Notes under the pieces: generated by a model
What the model saw: only the letters and a program-made list of their open reading frames with translations
The model's database searches: none
Told to the model about the DNA's origin: nothing
In this document: positions 31,364-39,525 of the stretch, in pieces
Layout: each line of letters opens with the position of its first letter
How positions within the stretch are numbered: the first letter of the stretch is position 1
Translations under genes and position numbers: made by a program
Source: UBA1876 sp003446665
GTDB lineage: Bacteria > Synergistota > Synergistia > Synergistales > Thermovirgaceae
DNA length: 64,000 nucleotides
Reading direction: 5' to 3'
NCBI GenBank assembly: GCA_040616305.1
Contig: CP159918.1
Coordinates: forward strand, 1,798,001-1,862,000

Positions 31364-33724
31364 CTAAAGCTCTTCCTGGGCGGTTCTCGAAATTATCTCC
31401 TCCTGGAGGTCTTTCCCGATGTCCACAAAATAGTCACTGTAGCCGGCCACGCGGACGATGAGGTCCCTGTATTGCTCGGGGTGTTTTTGCGCGTCCCGAA
31501 GCGTCCTCGCATCCACCACGTTGAACTGTACGTGGTGCGCGTCGTAACGGAAATAGGTCCTGATGAGCCGGGCAAGTTTCTCGATGCCTTCATCGCCTTC
31601 GAGGACCTTGGGCAAAAATTTCATGTTGAGCAGCGTTCCTCCCGTCTTGAGGTGATCCATTTTGCCCGCCGACTTGATCACCGCCGTGGGACCGTTCCTG
31701 TCGGCACCCTGAACGGGAGAAATGCCTTCAGAAAGAGGCATCCTTGCCCGGCGCCCGTCAGGAGACGCGCCCATGACGGATCCGAAATAGATGTGACACG
31801 TCGTGGGCAGCATGTCGATGTGGTATTCTCCGCCCTTGGTGTTTTTTCTGCCGTCGATCTCGTAGAAGAGGGCATTGAAGACCTTTTTCATGATATCATC
31901 GGCATAATCGTCGTCATTGCCGTACCTGGGCGTCTTGTTGGCCAAAGTCATACGCAGGGGCTCCACACCTTCGAAATCTTTTGAAAGCGCATCCAGAACC
32001 TGTTCCATCGTAAACGTGCCGTCGTCGTAAACGTGTTTTTTGAGCGCCGACAAGCTGTCCGTTATGGTCCCGATGCCAACGCACTGGATATAGTTGGTGT
32101 TGTACCTGGGACCGCCGTCGTTGTAGTCTTTTCCCTTTTTTATGCAATCGTCGGTCAGAACCGAAAGGAACACCGCCGGTGCATGCTCCGCATACATACG
32201 CTCTATATACTGGTTTCCCCGTACCTTTATGTCCACGAAGTGGTTAAGCTGCCTTTTGAAAGCATCGAAAAGCTCATCGTAGCTCTTGAAATCCCGTGGA
32301 TTGCCCGTTTCAATGCCGATTTTCCTGCCGGTCATCGGGTCGGTGCCGTTGTTGAGAGTAATCTCCAGGATCTTGGGTGTGTTGAGGTAGCCCGTCAGGA
32401 TGTAGGCTTCTTTACCGAAGGCCCCTGTTTCGACGCAGCCGCTGGTACCGCCCTCCCTGGCGTCCTCTATGGATTTGCCCATGCGCAGCATTTCCTCGAT
32501 GACGGCATCGGCGTTGAAGACGGAGGGATATCCGTATCCTTTCCTTATAACCTTGCAGGCTTCCTTCAGAAAACGATCGGGCGTCCTGCGGCTTAGCTGT
32601 ATGTTGGCCTGGGGCTGAAGCAGATGAATCTCGTCTATGATTTCAAGCATCATGTAGGAGATGTCGTTGACGCAATCCGACCCGTCGGGCAGAAGGCCGG
32701 CGAGGTTGATGTTGGTGAAGTCATTGTAGGTTCCGCTTTCGGCGGCCGTTACGCCTACCTTGGGAGGAGCCGGGTGGTTGTTGAACTTGATCCAGAATGT
32801 GGACAAAAGCTCCTTGGCCTGCTCTCTTGTCAGCGTTCCTGCATCGACCTCTTTTTTGTAAAACGGGTAAAAGTATCGGTCGAGATGGCCCGGATTCATG
32901 GCATCCCATCCATTGAGCTCGGTAATGGTCCCCAGATGCATGAACCAGTACATCTGGAGGGCCTCCCAAAAATTACGGGGAGCGTAGCGCGGGACCCACC
33001 TGCAGACCGAAGCTATTTTACTTAACTCCGCTTTCCTCGTCGGGTTTTCTTCATTTTCAGCCATCTCTTCTGCGAGTTCAGCGTGGCGTTCGGCAAAAAG
33101 AATCACGGCGTCACAGGCTATCCTCATACCCTTGAGTTCCTCGCGTTTTTTCATGGCCTCGGGATCGTTTAAGAAATCAAGCGAGGCAATCGATTCGTCG
33201 ATGTCCCGCTTGAAATCCTCCATGCCTTTGGTGTAGAACTTCCCGTCGAGCGTCGTATGACCTGGGGCTCTTTGCTCCATGAACTCCGTGAACATACCCG
33301 CCGAGTAGGCTTCCTTCCATTCGTCGTCAAGGTCCTGGAAAATCTTGTCACGCATGGTGCGGCCGCGCCAGAAGGGAATGACCTTTTCCTTGTAGACTTT
33401 CCTGCATTCCTCCGAAACCCTGTAGGGATTCTTGTCACGCGTATCCAGGATATCCAGATCCTCCAGCGAATGACAGGTCAGTTCGGGGTAAGTGGAAACA
33501 CACTTCGGCCTGGGGCCGCGTTCTCCTACGATAAGCTCGTCCCTGCCTATGCAGATGCTTTTATTCAGGCAAAGTTGCCGGAACGCAAGAGCCCGCATCA
33601 CCGGCGTGGAATATTTACCTGTGTTTTCCCGGTAAAAATCCGTCATTATTTCCGCCCGCTCATGATCAAGCGTCACAGGTGCTTCAAAGCTTTCCTGCCT
33701 GAGCCGCTTTATTCGGTCGTTCAT
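31364..33724 (-). CDS. hypD: trans-4-hydroxy-L-proline dehydratase (glycyl-radical enzyme)
   Basis: A 786-residue glycyl-radical enzyme. Cys430 in GGTSGCVETG is the thiyl residue; the radical glycine is Gly761 in RVAGYSDYF, close to the C terminus as expected. The sequence follows the Clostridioides HypD pattern in many blocks that I recognise (GMFTEFMEQRAPGHT, KFNNHPAPPKVG, GKEAYILTGYLN, MLPTTCHIYFG, SEGISPVQGADRNGPTA). HypD eliminates water from trans-4-hydroxy-L-proline to give 1-pyrroline-5-carboxylate, a route from collagen-derived peptides to proline. Its ribosome site AGGAGG lies inside the last codons of the activase gene upstream, so the two are coupled. The enzyme is oxygen-labile, supporting an anaerobe. 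Confidence 0.93.
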   Translation of the reverse strand: MNDRIKRLRQESFEAPVTLDHERAEIMTDFYRENTGKYSTPVMRALAFRQLCLNKSICIGRDELIVGERGPRPKCVSTYPELTCHSLEDLDILDTRDKNPYRVSEECRKVYKEKVIPFWRGRTMRDKIFQDLDDEWKEAYSAGMFTEFMEQRAPGHTTLDGKFYTKGMEDFKRDIDESIASLDFLNDPEAMKKREELKGMRIACDAVILFAERHAELAEEMAENEENPTRKAELSKIASVCRWVPRYAPRNFWEALQMYWFMHLGTITELNGWDAMNPGHLDRYFYPFYKKEVDAGTLTREQAKELLSTFWIKFNNHPAPPKVGVTAAESGTYNDFTNINLAGLLPDGSDCVNDISYMMLEIIDEIHLLQPQANIQLSRRTPDRFLKEACKVIRKGYGYPSVFNADAVIEEMLRMGKSIEDAREGGTSGCVETGAFGKEAYILTGYLNTPKILEITLNNGTDPMTGRKIGIETGNPRDFKSYDELFDAFKRQLNHFVDIKVRGNQYIERMYAEHAPAVFLSVLTDDCIKKGKDYNDGGPRYNTNYIQCVGIGTITDSLSALKKHVYDDGTFTMEQVLDALSKDFEGVEPLRMTLANKTPRYGNDDDYADDIMKKVFNALFYEIDGRKNTKGGEYHIDMLPTTCHIYFGSVMGASPDGRRARMPLSEGISPVQGADRNGPTAVIKSAGKMDHLKTGGTLLNMKFLPKVLEGDEGIEKLARLIRTYFRYDAHHVQFNVVDARTLRDAQKHPEQYRDLIVRVAGYSDYFVDIGKDLQEEIISRTAQEEL

Positions 33725-33727
33725 GGC

Positions 33728-34651
33728 TCAACCTCCTATCTTTACTTTTAGTCCCTTGCTCCGAAAAACCCCGGCAAGATTCTCCATTTCCTCCTCCTGG
33801 GGTTCCTCTAGATCCCGCAGGAGATATTCCATCCCGAAACGTTCATATTTCTGTTTCGCCGCCCCGTGATAGGGGAGAACGGCGAGTTCCACGATTCCGG
33901 GCAGATTCGAAACGAAACGCGCTATTGCAGCCATCTCGCCGGCGTCATCATTGATACCCGGAATTACAGGTACCCTGACGGAAATCCTGGCACCCTCCCT
34001 CGACAGTTGTACCAGATTATCCAGTATCAATTCATTGGATACCCCGGTATACTTCAGGTGCTTTTCGGCATCTATAAACTTGACGTCGTAAAGGAAAAGG
34101 TCCGTGTATCTCGCAATTTTCCGTACAACCTCGGGGGATGCGTAACCTGTGGTATCCACGGCGGTATGTATGTCAATTTTTCTGCATTCCATGAGAAGCT
34201 CTTCGAGAAAGTCGGGTTGCATCAATGGTTCTCCCCCGGTAAAAGTGACCCCTCCTCCGGATTCTTCGTAAAAAAGACGGTCCTTTTCGATCTCCTGCAT
34301 AACCCATGGAACGTCCACGTTCTTCCCCACAAGCTCCCTCGCCCCGCTTGGGCACACTTCCGCGCAATTCCCGCGGGAACGACAAAGGGCGGGATCGGCT
34401 ATGAATCCTTTCTGGGTTAGGCGAATGGCGCCCTCCGGGCAGGCTTTTTCGCAGGCACCGCAGCCTATGCACCGCTCCGGCCGATACACTACCACCGGCT
34501 CAATCGACTGGCTTTCGGGATTGTGGCACCACCAGCACTTCAAGGGACACCCTTTAAGAAATACCGAGGTGCGAATTCCCGGGCCGTCGTGTATGGCATA
34601 GCGCTTGATGTCGAAAATTATCCCTGTGCTCACAGGCAGACTTCCTTTCAT
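33728..34651 (-). CDS. Glycyl-radical enzyme activase (radical SAM) for HypD
   Basis: A 307-residue radical SAM protein. The catalytic cluster motif CPLKCWWC (CxxxCxxC) near residue 35 binds the SAM-ligating [4Fe-4S]. A two-cluster ferredoxin insert follows: CIGCGACEKACPEG and CRSRGNCAEVCPSG, the mark of the activases for dehydratase-type glycyl-radical enzymes. GGGVTFTGGEPLMQPDFL is the GGE motif for SAM binding. It installs the glycyl radical on the adjacent HypD. The ATG overlaps the stop of the GntR gene by 4 nt (ATGA), making gntR-activase-hypD one tightly coupled transcript. Confidence 0.93.
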   Translation of the reverse strand: MKGSLPVSTGIIFDIKRYAIHDGPGIRTSVFLKGCPLKCWWCHNPESQSIEPVVVYRPERCIGCGACEKACPEGAIRLTQKGFIADPALCRSRGNCAEVCPSGARELVGKNVDVPWVMQEIEKDRLFYEESGGGVTFTGGEPLMQPDFLEELLMECRKIDIHTAVDTTGYASPEVVRKIARYTDLFLYDVKFIDAEKHLKYTGVSNELILDNLVQLSREGARISVRVPVIPGINDDAGEMAAIARFVSNLPGIVELAVLPYHGAAKQKYERFGMEYLLRDLEEPQEEEMENLAGVFRSKGLKVKIGG

Positions 34652-35352
34652 CTCGCGGATGTATAAAGCCGAGAATTTTCAGCCTCCGCGTAGTATCGCC
34701 TGATGAACCGTTCCTGCACTTTGAAAGACCAGTGCACGTCCCGGATATACTCCGCCGCCATTCTCCGGTCGCCTTTTTTGACGTATTCTATGAACTGATC
34801 GTGCTCACCGGTGGATATGATTTCCCACTCCTTGACGAAACCTTTCCGCCTCGGGAAATCATACAGACGGTGTTTCAGGTTCATAACGGTCCTGACAAGG
34901 GTTTCATTATCGGAAAAGTCGAGATATACATTGTGGAAGGCTATGTTGTGGGCGTAGAAGGTATCAAAATCGTCGTAGTCCAGGGCTTCTTTCATCAGTC
35001 TGTTCTCTTCCTCGAGCTTTCTGATCTCGGAGTCGCCAAACCTCTCAAAATTTGAAAGGATCACTGCGGCCTCCAGGGCGCCTATAATCTCATAAATATG
35101 GCGGATGTCCTTTTCCGTGAGAACGTTGACTTGTATTCCTTTTCGCGGAAAGAACGTAACAAAGCCCTCTATCTCAAGCTGTATAAGGGCTTCCCTCAGC
35201 GGGGTCTTGCTTATGCCAAGACGTTCGCTCATCTCGTTGAGATTGATAAACGAACCCGGCCGAAGCTCACCTGTATCCAGCTTCTTCCGCAAATATTCGT
35301 AAACCTGTTCACGAAGCGACTTGACCGAAAAGAATCCAGCATCAGTATGCAC
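34648..35352 (-). CDS. GntR-family regulator (FCD) of the hydroxyproline operon
   Basis: A 234-residue regulator: winged helix in residues ~10-75 (LREQVYEYLRKKLDTGELRP, LNEMSERLGISKTPLREAL, QLEIEGFVTFFPRKGIQV) and a helical FCD effector domain (IYEIIGALEAAVIL, HNIAFHNVYLDFS, EHDQFIEYVKKGD). It is first in the hypD transcript, so a hydroxyproline-responsive autoregulated switch is the simplest model. The start is GTG 35352 with AGGAGG 9 nt upstream. A promoter with an overlapping palindrome lies immediately before it. Confidence 0.9.
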   Translation of the reverse strand: MHTDAGFFSVKSLREQVYEYLRKKLDTGELRPGSFINLNEMSERLGISKTPLREALIQLEIEGFVTFFPRKGIQVNVLTEKDIRHIYEIIGALEAAVILSNFERFGDSEIRKLEEENRLMKEALDYDDFDTFYAHNIAFHNVYLDFSDNETLVRTVMNLKHRLYDFPRRKGFVKEWEIISTGEHDQFIEYVKKGDRRMAAEYIRDVHWSFKVQERFIRRYYAEAENSRLYTSAR

Positions 35353-35381
35353 CTCTAATAGCCTCCTTGTCAGTATTGTAT

Positions 35382-35410
35382 ATAATATATCAGATATCTG
35401 ATTTTGTCAA
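35382..35410 (-). promoter_or_regulatory. hypD operon promoter with embedded operator palindrome
   Basis: On the minus strand TTGACA (35410-35405) and TATTAT (35387-35382) are separated by 17 bp. The spacer contains the perfect 14-bp palindrome ATCAGATATCTGAT (35389-35402), so a bound regulator would block RNA polymerase. The downstream TATTGTATATAATA (35374-35387) is a second near-palindrome of GntR type. Confidence 0.8.
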
Positions 35411-35443
35411 AGGAAAGTCCTCACAATTTGAGGGTTCACAATA

Positions 35444-35472
35444 TGAACCGCCCCGGTTTTTCCGGAGGCTCG
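35444..35472 (+). repeat. IS terminal inverted repeat (orfB end)
   Basis: Twenty-nine bases matching the opposite end at 24 of 29 positions, beginning TGAACCGCCCCGG. Confidence 0.88.
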
Positions 35473-35473
35473 T

Positions 35474-36029
35474 TTATTTGAGTCCGACAACCATGGCATG
35501 GGGTCTTTGGTTCCTGTAATATGTTTCCTCAAGCTCCGCCGGCGGGATGTACCCGATCCTTCCGAGAAGCCTCCGATTGTTGAACCAGTCCACCCATTCC
35601 AGGGTTGCGAATTCCACGTCTTTAAGGCCTCGCCAGGGGCCCCTTCTTTTGATGACCTCCGTCTTGTACAGACCGATGACCGTTTCAGCCAAGGCATGTC
35701 GCAAGGATAGCCGACGCTGCCGACGGAAGGCTTGATCCCTGCAATCCCATTTCCCGCATCAGGCGCTCCACGGTGCAGCGGGCAACCTGGGTTCCTTCCC
35801 GCAGAAGCTGCCGCCACACCTTCCTTGCCCCGTAAACCCGAAGGTTTTCTTCCCATACCCGACGAATCCGGCACCGAAGCGTCTCGTCCCTGCGGGAGCG
35901 CTCCGGCAAACGATCCGGATCTTTCTGGCGATGCTTTGCTTCGTAGTAGGTCGACGGAGCGATAGGCAGCAATGCGCAGATCGGCTCGACTCCGTAGGAT
36001 GACTTGTTCTTGTCGATAAAAGACACCAT
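35474..36029 (-). pseudogene. IS3-family orfB (transposase integrase subunit), deleted and frameshifted
   Basis: The N-terminal HTH_21-like part is intact (SFIDKNKSSYGVEPICALL ... REMGLQG, 36029 to about 35735). It then jumps directly to sequence matching the region before the third catalytic residue (AGIKPSVGSVG in another frame) and shifts frame again into LAETVIGLYKTEVIKRRGPW and the normal C terminus ending at 35474. The two catalytic aspartates of the DDE core, about 110-120 codons, are missing. Translation from the ATG that overlaps the orfA stop (TAATG) would end at 35685. Confidence 0.88.
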
Positions 36030-36385
36030 TACTTCCGGGGTGCGGTCAGCTCCGCCTGGGCGAAAAAAGCCGCGGCCTTGCGAATGATCTCGTTGGCACG
36101 GCGTAACTCCCGGTTCTCCCGTTCAAGTTCTTTCATGCGGTCTCGGTCTGTGCTGCTGAGACCGGGACGAAGGCCTTCGTCTCTTTCTGCCTGGCGGACC
36201 CATAATCGCAAAGTCTCTGGGGAGCAACCAATCTTCTGCGCTATCGACTGGATCGCCGCCCATTGCGAGGAGTATTCCTCCTCATGCTCGAAAACCATCC
36301 GAACCGCCCGTTCCCGTACCTCTGGTGAGTATCTGCTCTTTGTCTTCATGCGCTCCATCCTCTCAAGAAATGGAGTCTCCGGCAA
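36029..36385 (-). CDS. IS3-family transposase OrfA
   Basis: A 118-residue DNA-binding protein with an IS3/IS911-type HTH (RYSPEVRERAVRMVFEHEEE, KIGCSPETLRLWVRQAER) and a C-terminal leucine-zipper-like helix (DRMKELERENRELRRANEII). In intact elements it recognises the inverted repeats and is fused by frameshifting or coupled translation to OrfB. Here it appears intact; if produced, it could act as a repressor of related elements. Starts at codon 10 or 13 are also possible. Confidence 0.85.
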   Translation of the reverse strand: MPETPFLERMERMKTKSRYSPEVRERAVRMVFEHEEEYSSQWAAIQSIAQKIGCSPETLRLWVRQAERDEGLRPGLSSTDRDRMKELERENRELRRANEIIRKAAAFFAQAELTAPRK

Positions 36386-36400
36386 TCCCGGGGCGGTTCA
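36372..36400 (-). repeat. IS terminal inverted repeat (orfA end)
   Basis: Complement of the repeat at 35444-35472 with 24 of 29 identities; followed by the ATA target duplicate. Confidence 0.88.
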
Positions 36401-36511
36401 ATACTGGTTTTGACAATATCATGGTAGAAACACCAATTTTCTTTCGAGACCAAAGAATTCCGCGCATAAACATAAGGGAGACCGATCCCAAAAAAGAAGG
36501 TGCATAAGGGT

Positions 36512-38059
36512 ATGAAACGAGTAAGCATTCTCAATAATGTCATAGGTCCCGTTATGCGGGGCCCTTCAAGTTCCCACACTGCAGGACCGTGGAGAATAGG
36601 CCTCATCGCCCGGGATCTTCTGGGTGAGCCGCCGACCCGGGCAAGCCTTTTCTTTCACCCGGAAAGTTCGCTGGCCGTCTGCTATCACGACCAGGGAAGC
36701 GATCTCGCCTTCGTTACAGGTCTTTTAGGCCGGAATTTGACGGACTCCAAGTTTCCCCTGATGCTTGAAGAAGCTCATCGCGAAGGCGTTGCGGTAACCT
36801 TCGGGCTCAAAGCGTTCCCTGAGGCCGACCACCCGAACAGCGCGCTCCTTGAAGCTACAGGCCCAAGCGGTAAAAGTGTGAGGATTCATGCTCGTTCCGT
36901 CGGAGGCGGTTCCATTGAAATAGCCTCAGTGAACGGGTTTTCCGTCTTTATGGCGGGAGACCGGTACGTGATGATTCTCGAAACAGAACCGGAGAAAGTC
37001 CAAAGCACCCTGTCTCTTTTAAGGAAATGGGACAAAAACCCCAGTACTACCAAAAGGGACGGAAGAACAGCATGCCTAGGGACTTCCTTTTTTGAACCTA
37101 CTAAAGAATTCATCGAAGAGGTCAAAAATACACCTTCGGTTCTTTCGTCACACTTTGCAAGGCCCGTCATGCTGCCACCCTGCGGAAAGGAAACCTTCCT
37201 TGACATCAGGGAGATGATCGAAGCTGCTGGAAACGAGGGGTTAACTCTCGGAGAGGCGGCCATGGCGAGCGAAGCGTCCCTTTTGGGACTTCCAGGAAAA
37301 GAGCTGCAGCAGGAAATGGATTTTCGCCTCTCGGTCATGCTCGAATCCGTGGAGCGTGGTCTCGTAGACCGGAATTTAAAGACGAAACTGGTCGATCCCG
37401 TAGCTGGAGATATCTATGAAGCGGAATCAAAGGGGGAATTGTTTCTCGGAGGAGTCCATGCACGTGCCGCAGCGAGGTCCATGGCCGTTATGCATGTCAA
37501 CGGTGCCGGTGGTGTGGTGTGTTCGGCTCCTACCGGCGGTTCCGCCGGAGTTATTCCGGCAGTTATGGCAACGCTTTTGGAGGACTTCGGCCTGAGCCGC
37601 GAAAAAGTGCTCTCCTGTCTTTGGGCCGCTGGCGTAATCGGGTGGGCGCTCGACAAACGCAGCACCTTCGCCGCGGAAGTGGCTGGCTGCCAGGTTGAAA
37701 TAGGTGCGGCCGGAGCCATGGGGGCGGCAGCGGTTGTAGAGGCCGCGGGAGGAACGGCGCGACAGGCCTGCGATGCCGCAGCCATGGTATTTCAGAACGT
37801 CATGGGATCGGTGTGCGACCTGGTCCAGGGCATCGTGGAGATTCCTTGTCACAGCAGAAACGCCGCCCTGGCCTCCCAAGCCTTTCTTGCTGCCGACCTT
37901 ATCCTCGGAGGCTACCGTAACCTGGTACCTCTTGACGAAACCATTGACGCCGTAGACAGCGTTGGCCGGATGCTCCCGGCGGAGCTCCGATGTACCTCCA
38001 GGGGAGGTTTGGCTCTTTGCCCTTCGGCCAGGCGACTTCCCCGGCGAGATTTGCCATAG
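36512..38059 (+). CDS. sdaA: L-serine dehydratase, iron-sulfur type, fused beta-alpha chain
   Basis: A 515-residue single-chain serine ammonia-lyase producing pyruvate and ammonia. The N-terminal beta domain starts with NVIGPVMRGPSSSHTAGP; the alpha domain contains NGAGGVVCSAPTGGSAGVIP, FAAEVAGCQVEIGAAGAMGA and GSVCDLVQGIVEIPCHSRN, whose cysteines hold the catalytic [4Fe-4S] cluster. ATG 36512 is chosen; a GTG four codons earlier overlaps the AAGAAGG ribosome site. It lies 111 bp from the IS end. Serine-to-pyruvate conversion fits the amino acid fermentation theme of this island. Confidence 0.92.
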   Translation: MKRVSILNNVIGPVMRGPSSSHTAGPWRIGLIARDLLGEPPTRASLFFHPESSLAVCYHDQGSDLAFVTGLLGRNLTDSKFPLMLEEAHREGVAVTFGLKAFPEADHPNSALLEATGPSGKSVRIHARSVGGGSIEIASVNGFSVFMAGDRYVMILETEPEKVQSTLSLLRKWDKNPSTTKRDGRTACLGTSFFEPTKEFIEEVKNTPSVLSSHFARPVMLPPCGKETFLDIREMIEAAGNEGLTLGEAAMASEASLLGLPGKELQQEMDFRLSVMLESVERGLVDRNLKTKLVDPVAGDIYEAESKGELFLGGVHARAAARSMAVMHVNGAGGVVCSAPTGGSAGVIPAVMATLLEDFGLSREKVLSCLWAAGVIGWALDKRSTFAAEVAGCQVEIGAAGAMGAAAVVEAAGGTARQACDAAAMVFQNVMGSVCDLVQGIVEIPCHSRNAALASQAFLAADLILGGYRNLVPLDETIDAVDSVGRMLPAELRCTSRGGLALCPSARRLPRRDLP

Positions 38060-38131
38060 AATCCGTTCGTGCGAGAAGAAACGGCGCTGACTTAAAGGAC
38101 CGCCTCGGCTTCTTCTTGCCAGAAACAAGCT

Positions 38132-39277
38132 CTATATGCATGCAGGTTCGAAGAAGAGGTCTCCCTCCTCGAAACGGCTGTACCGAAACATGGAGACATC
38201 GATAAAGGGATGCTTCCCAGTTACTATTTCAGACATGATTCTGCCCACGGAAGGCGCGAATTGCAATCCGTGCCCGCTCCATCCACAGTCGATGTAAAAA
38301 CCCTCTACGGGCGTGCCGCCGACGATGGCCTGCTGGTCTGGCGTAATGTCATAGGGTCCCGTCCACTGCCTGACCACCCTTACGCCCTGCAGGATCGGCA
38401 TTTTCGCCAGGACTCTCTTTGATACCTCTTCCAGAAACTGCCATGAAGACTCGTAGCTGGTATCCTTTTTCTCTTCCGGGTTTCCCCACCCGAGCAGGAA
38501 TGTCCCATTGGGGCACTGTTTCCAGTAACTTCCATCGTCGAGACAGAGCGTCATGGGATGCTTCATTCGTTCCACCGGTTCTGTCACCAGAAGCTGGTGC
38601 CTTTCGGGGGTTATGGGAACGTCAAGCCCAACCCACCGCGCCACATCAACACTCCAGGGCCCGGCGGCGCAGACAACGGCCCCAACTTCCCACTCTCCCC
38701 TGGAGGTTTTTACTCCCCGTATCTTTCCGTTCACCATCTTAAGACCGGTAACTTCTGTTTCGGTGAGTATTTCCGCCCCTTTCCTTCTCGCGGCATCGCC
38801 GTAGGCGAAGGTAAGGGTGTGGGGGTTGATGTGCCCGTCCTTTTCGTTCCAGCTGGCACCCAACATTCCCTCGGTATCCAAGTGAGGTGCGACTTCCCTG
38901 ATTTCTTCGGGGGTTAGAATCCTGGAATCGATTCCGAGGGAGTTTTGCAGCTGTACGTTCTTTTTGAGCTGGCGAAGCTGTGTTTCGCTATAAGCGATCC
39001 AAAGGTAACCTGACGGGTCGTATTCAAGGTCCGCCCCGTATCCCAGCTCGTCCTGCAAAACCGGGAACTTTTCCATGTTGTATATTGAAAGTCTGCAATT
39101 AACGGTAGTTCCAAACTGCCGCCTTATGCCCGCGGCGCTTCGGCCGCTCGCTCCCGAGGAAAGATAATCCCTTTCGAAAAGAACCGTTTTAACCCCTTCG
39201 CTGGCGAGATGCCACGCAATCGAGCACCCATGCACTCCCCCGCCGATAATGGCAACATCCGCTGTTCGCCCCGTCAT
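38132..39277 (-). CDS. FAD-dependent amino/imino acid oxidoreductase (DAO family)
   Basis: A 381-residue flavoenzyme of the DadA/sarcosine oxidase-beta family. The N-terminal dinucleotide motif is VAIIGGGVHGCSIAWHLASE; ERDYLSSGASGRSAAGIRRQ is the typical FAD-ribose and substrate entry region; the C-terminal GFYIDCGWSGHGLQFAPSVG completes FAD binding. Relatives oxidise sarcosine, proline, D-amino acids or cis-4-hydroxy-D-proline. It faces a proline racemase/hydroxyproline epimerase gene across a shared regulatory gap, which favours an imino acid substrate. AGGAGG lies 8 nt before the ATG. No partner FAD or Fe-S subunit is adjacent, so the electron acceptor is unknown. Confidence 0.85.
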   Translation of the reverse strand: MTGRTADVAIIGGGVHGCSIAWHLASEGVKTVLFERDYLSSGASGRSAAGIRRQFGTTVNCRLSIYNMEKFPVLQDELGYGADLEYDPSGYLWIAYSETQLRQLKKNVQLQNSLGIDSRILTPEEIREVAPHLDTEGMLGASWNEKDGHINPHTLTFAYGDAARRKGAEILTETEVTGLKMVNGKIRGVKTSRGEWEVGAVVCAAGPWSVDVARWVGLDVPITPERHQLLVTEPVERMKHPMTLCLDDGSYWKQCPNGTFLLGWGNPEEKKDTSYESSWQFLEEVSKRVLAKMPILQGVRVVRQWTGPYDITPDQQAIVGGTPVEGFYIDCGWSGHGLQFAPSVGRIMSEIVTGKHPFIDVSMFRYSRFEEGDLFFEPACI

Positions 39278-39377
39278 CTTAAAGCCTCCTATCCAACCAA
39301 GTGAATCTGAAACCTATTTTATAGTTATGGACCTTGTATAATTTTTTATTTTGCGTATTTTTGTAATTTTTGCAGAA

Positions 39378-39448
39378 TTGCGACTTGTACACCCTCCGCC
39401 TATAATCTGAATACAAAAGATTGTATTGACTTGCCACAAGGTAGTCAA
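39378..39448 (+). promoter_or_regulatory. Promoter and dyad upstream of the racemase gene
   Basis: TTGCGA (39378-39383) and a perfect TATAAT (39401-39406) are 17 bp apart, predicting a start near 39413. Downstream, TTGACT (39426-39431) and AGTCAA (39443-39448) form a dyad with 11-bp spacing in the early leader, a position suitable for a repressor. Confidence 0.65.
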
Positions 39449-39525
39449 ACCAATATTGTCAATTTTGGTTCGATCTTTTTGAGGACATGAAACAACAGGT
39501 ACGTTTTCGGAAGGGGGATCCAAAA

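Larger units (their letters stand above)
35444..36400 (-). mobile_element. Defective IS3-family insertion sequence (957 bp)
   Basis: The element is bounded by 29-bp terminal inverted repeats beginning TGAACCGCCCCGG and is flanked by a 3-bp direct repeat ATA (35441-35443 and 36401-36403), the usual target duplication of IS3 elements. It holds an intact orfA and an orfB that has lost most of its integrase core, so it cannot move by itself. An intact relative would be about 1.25-1.3 kb. It inserted in the gap between the hypD operon promoter and the serine dehydratase gene. Confidence 0.9.
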
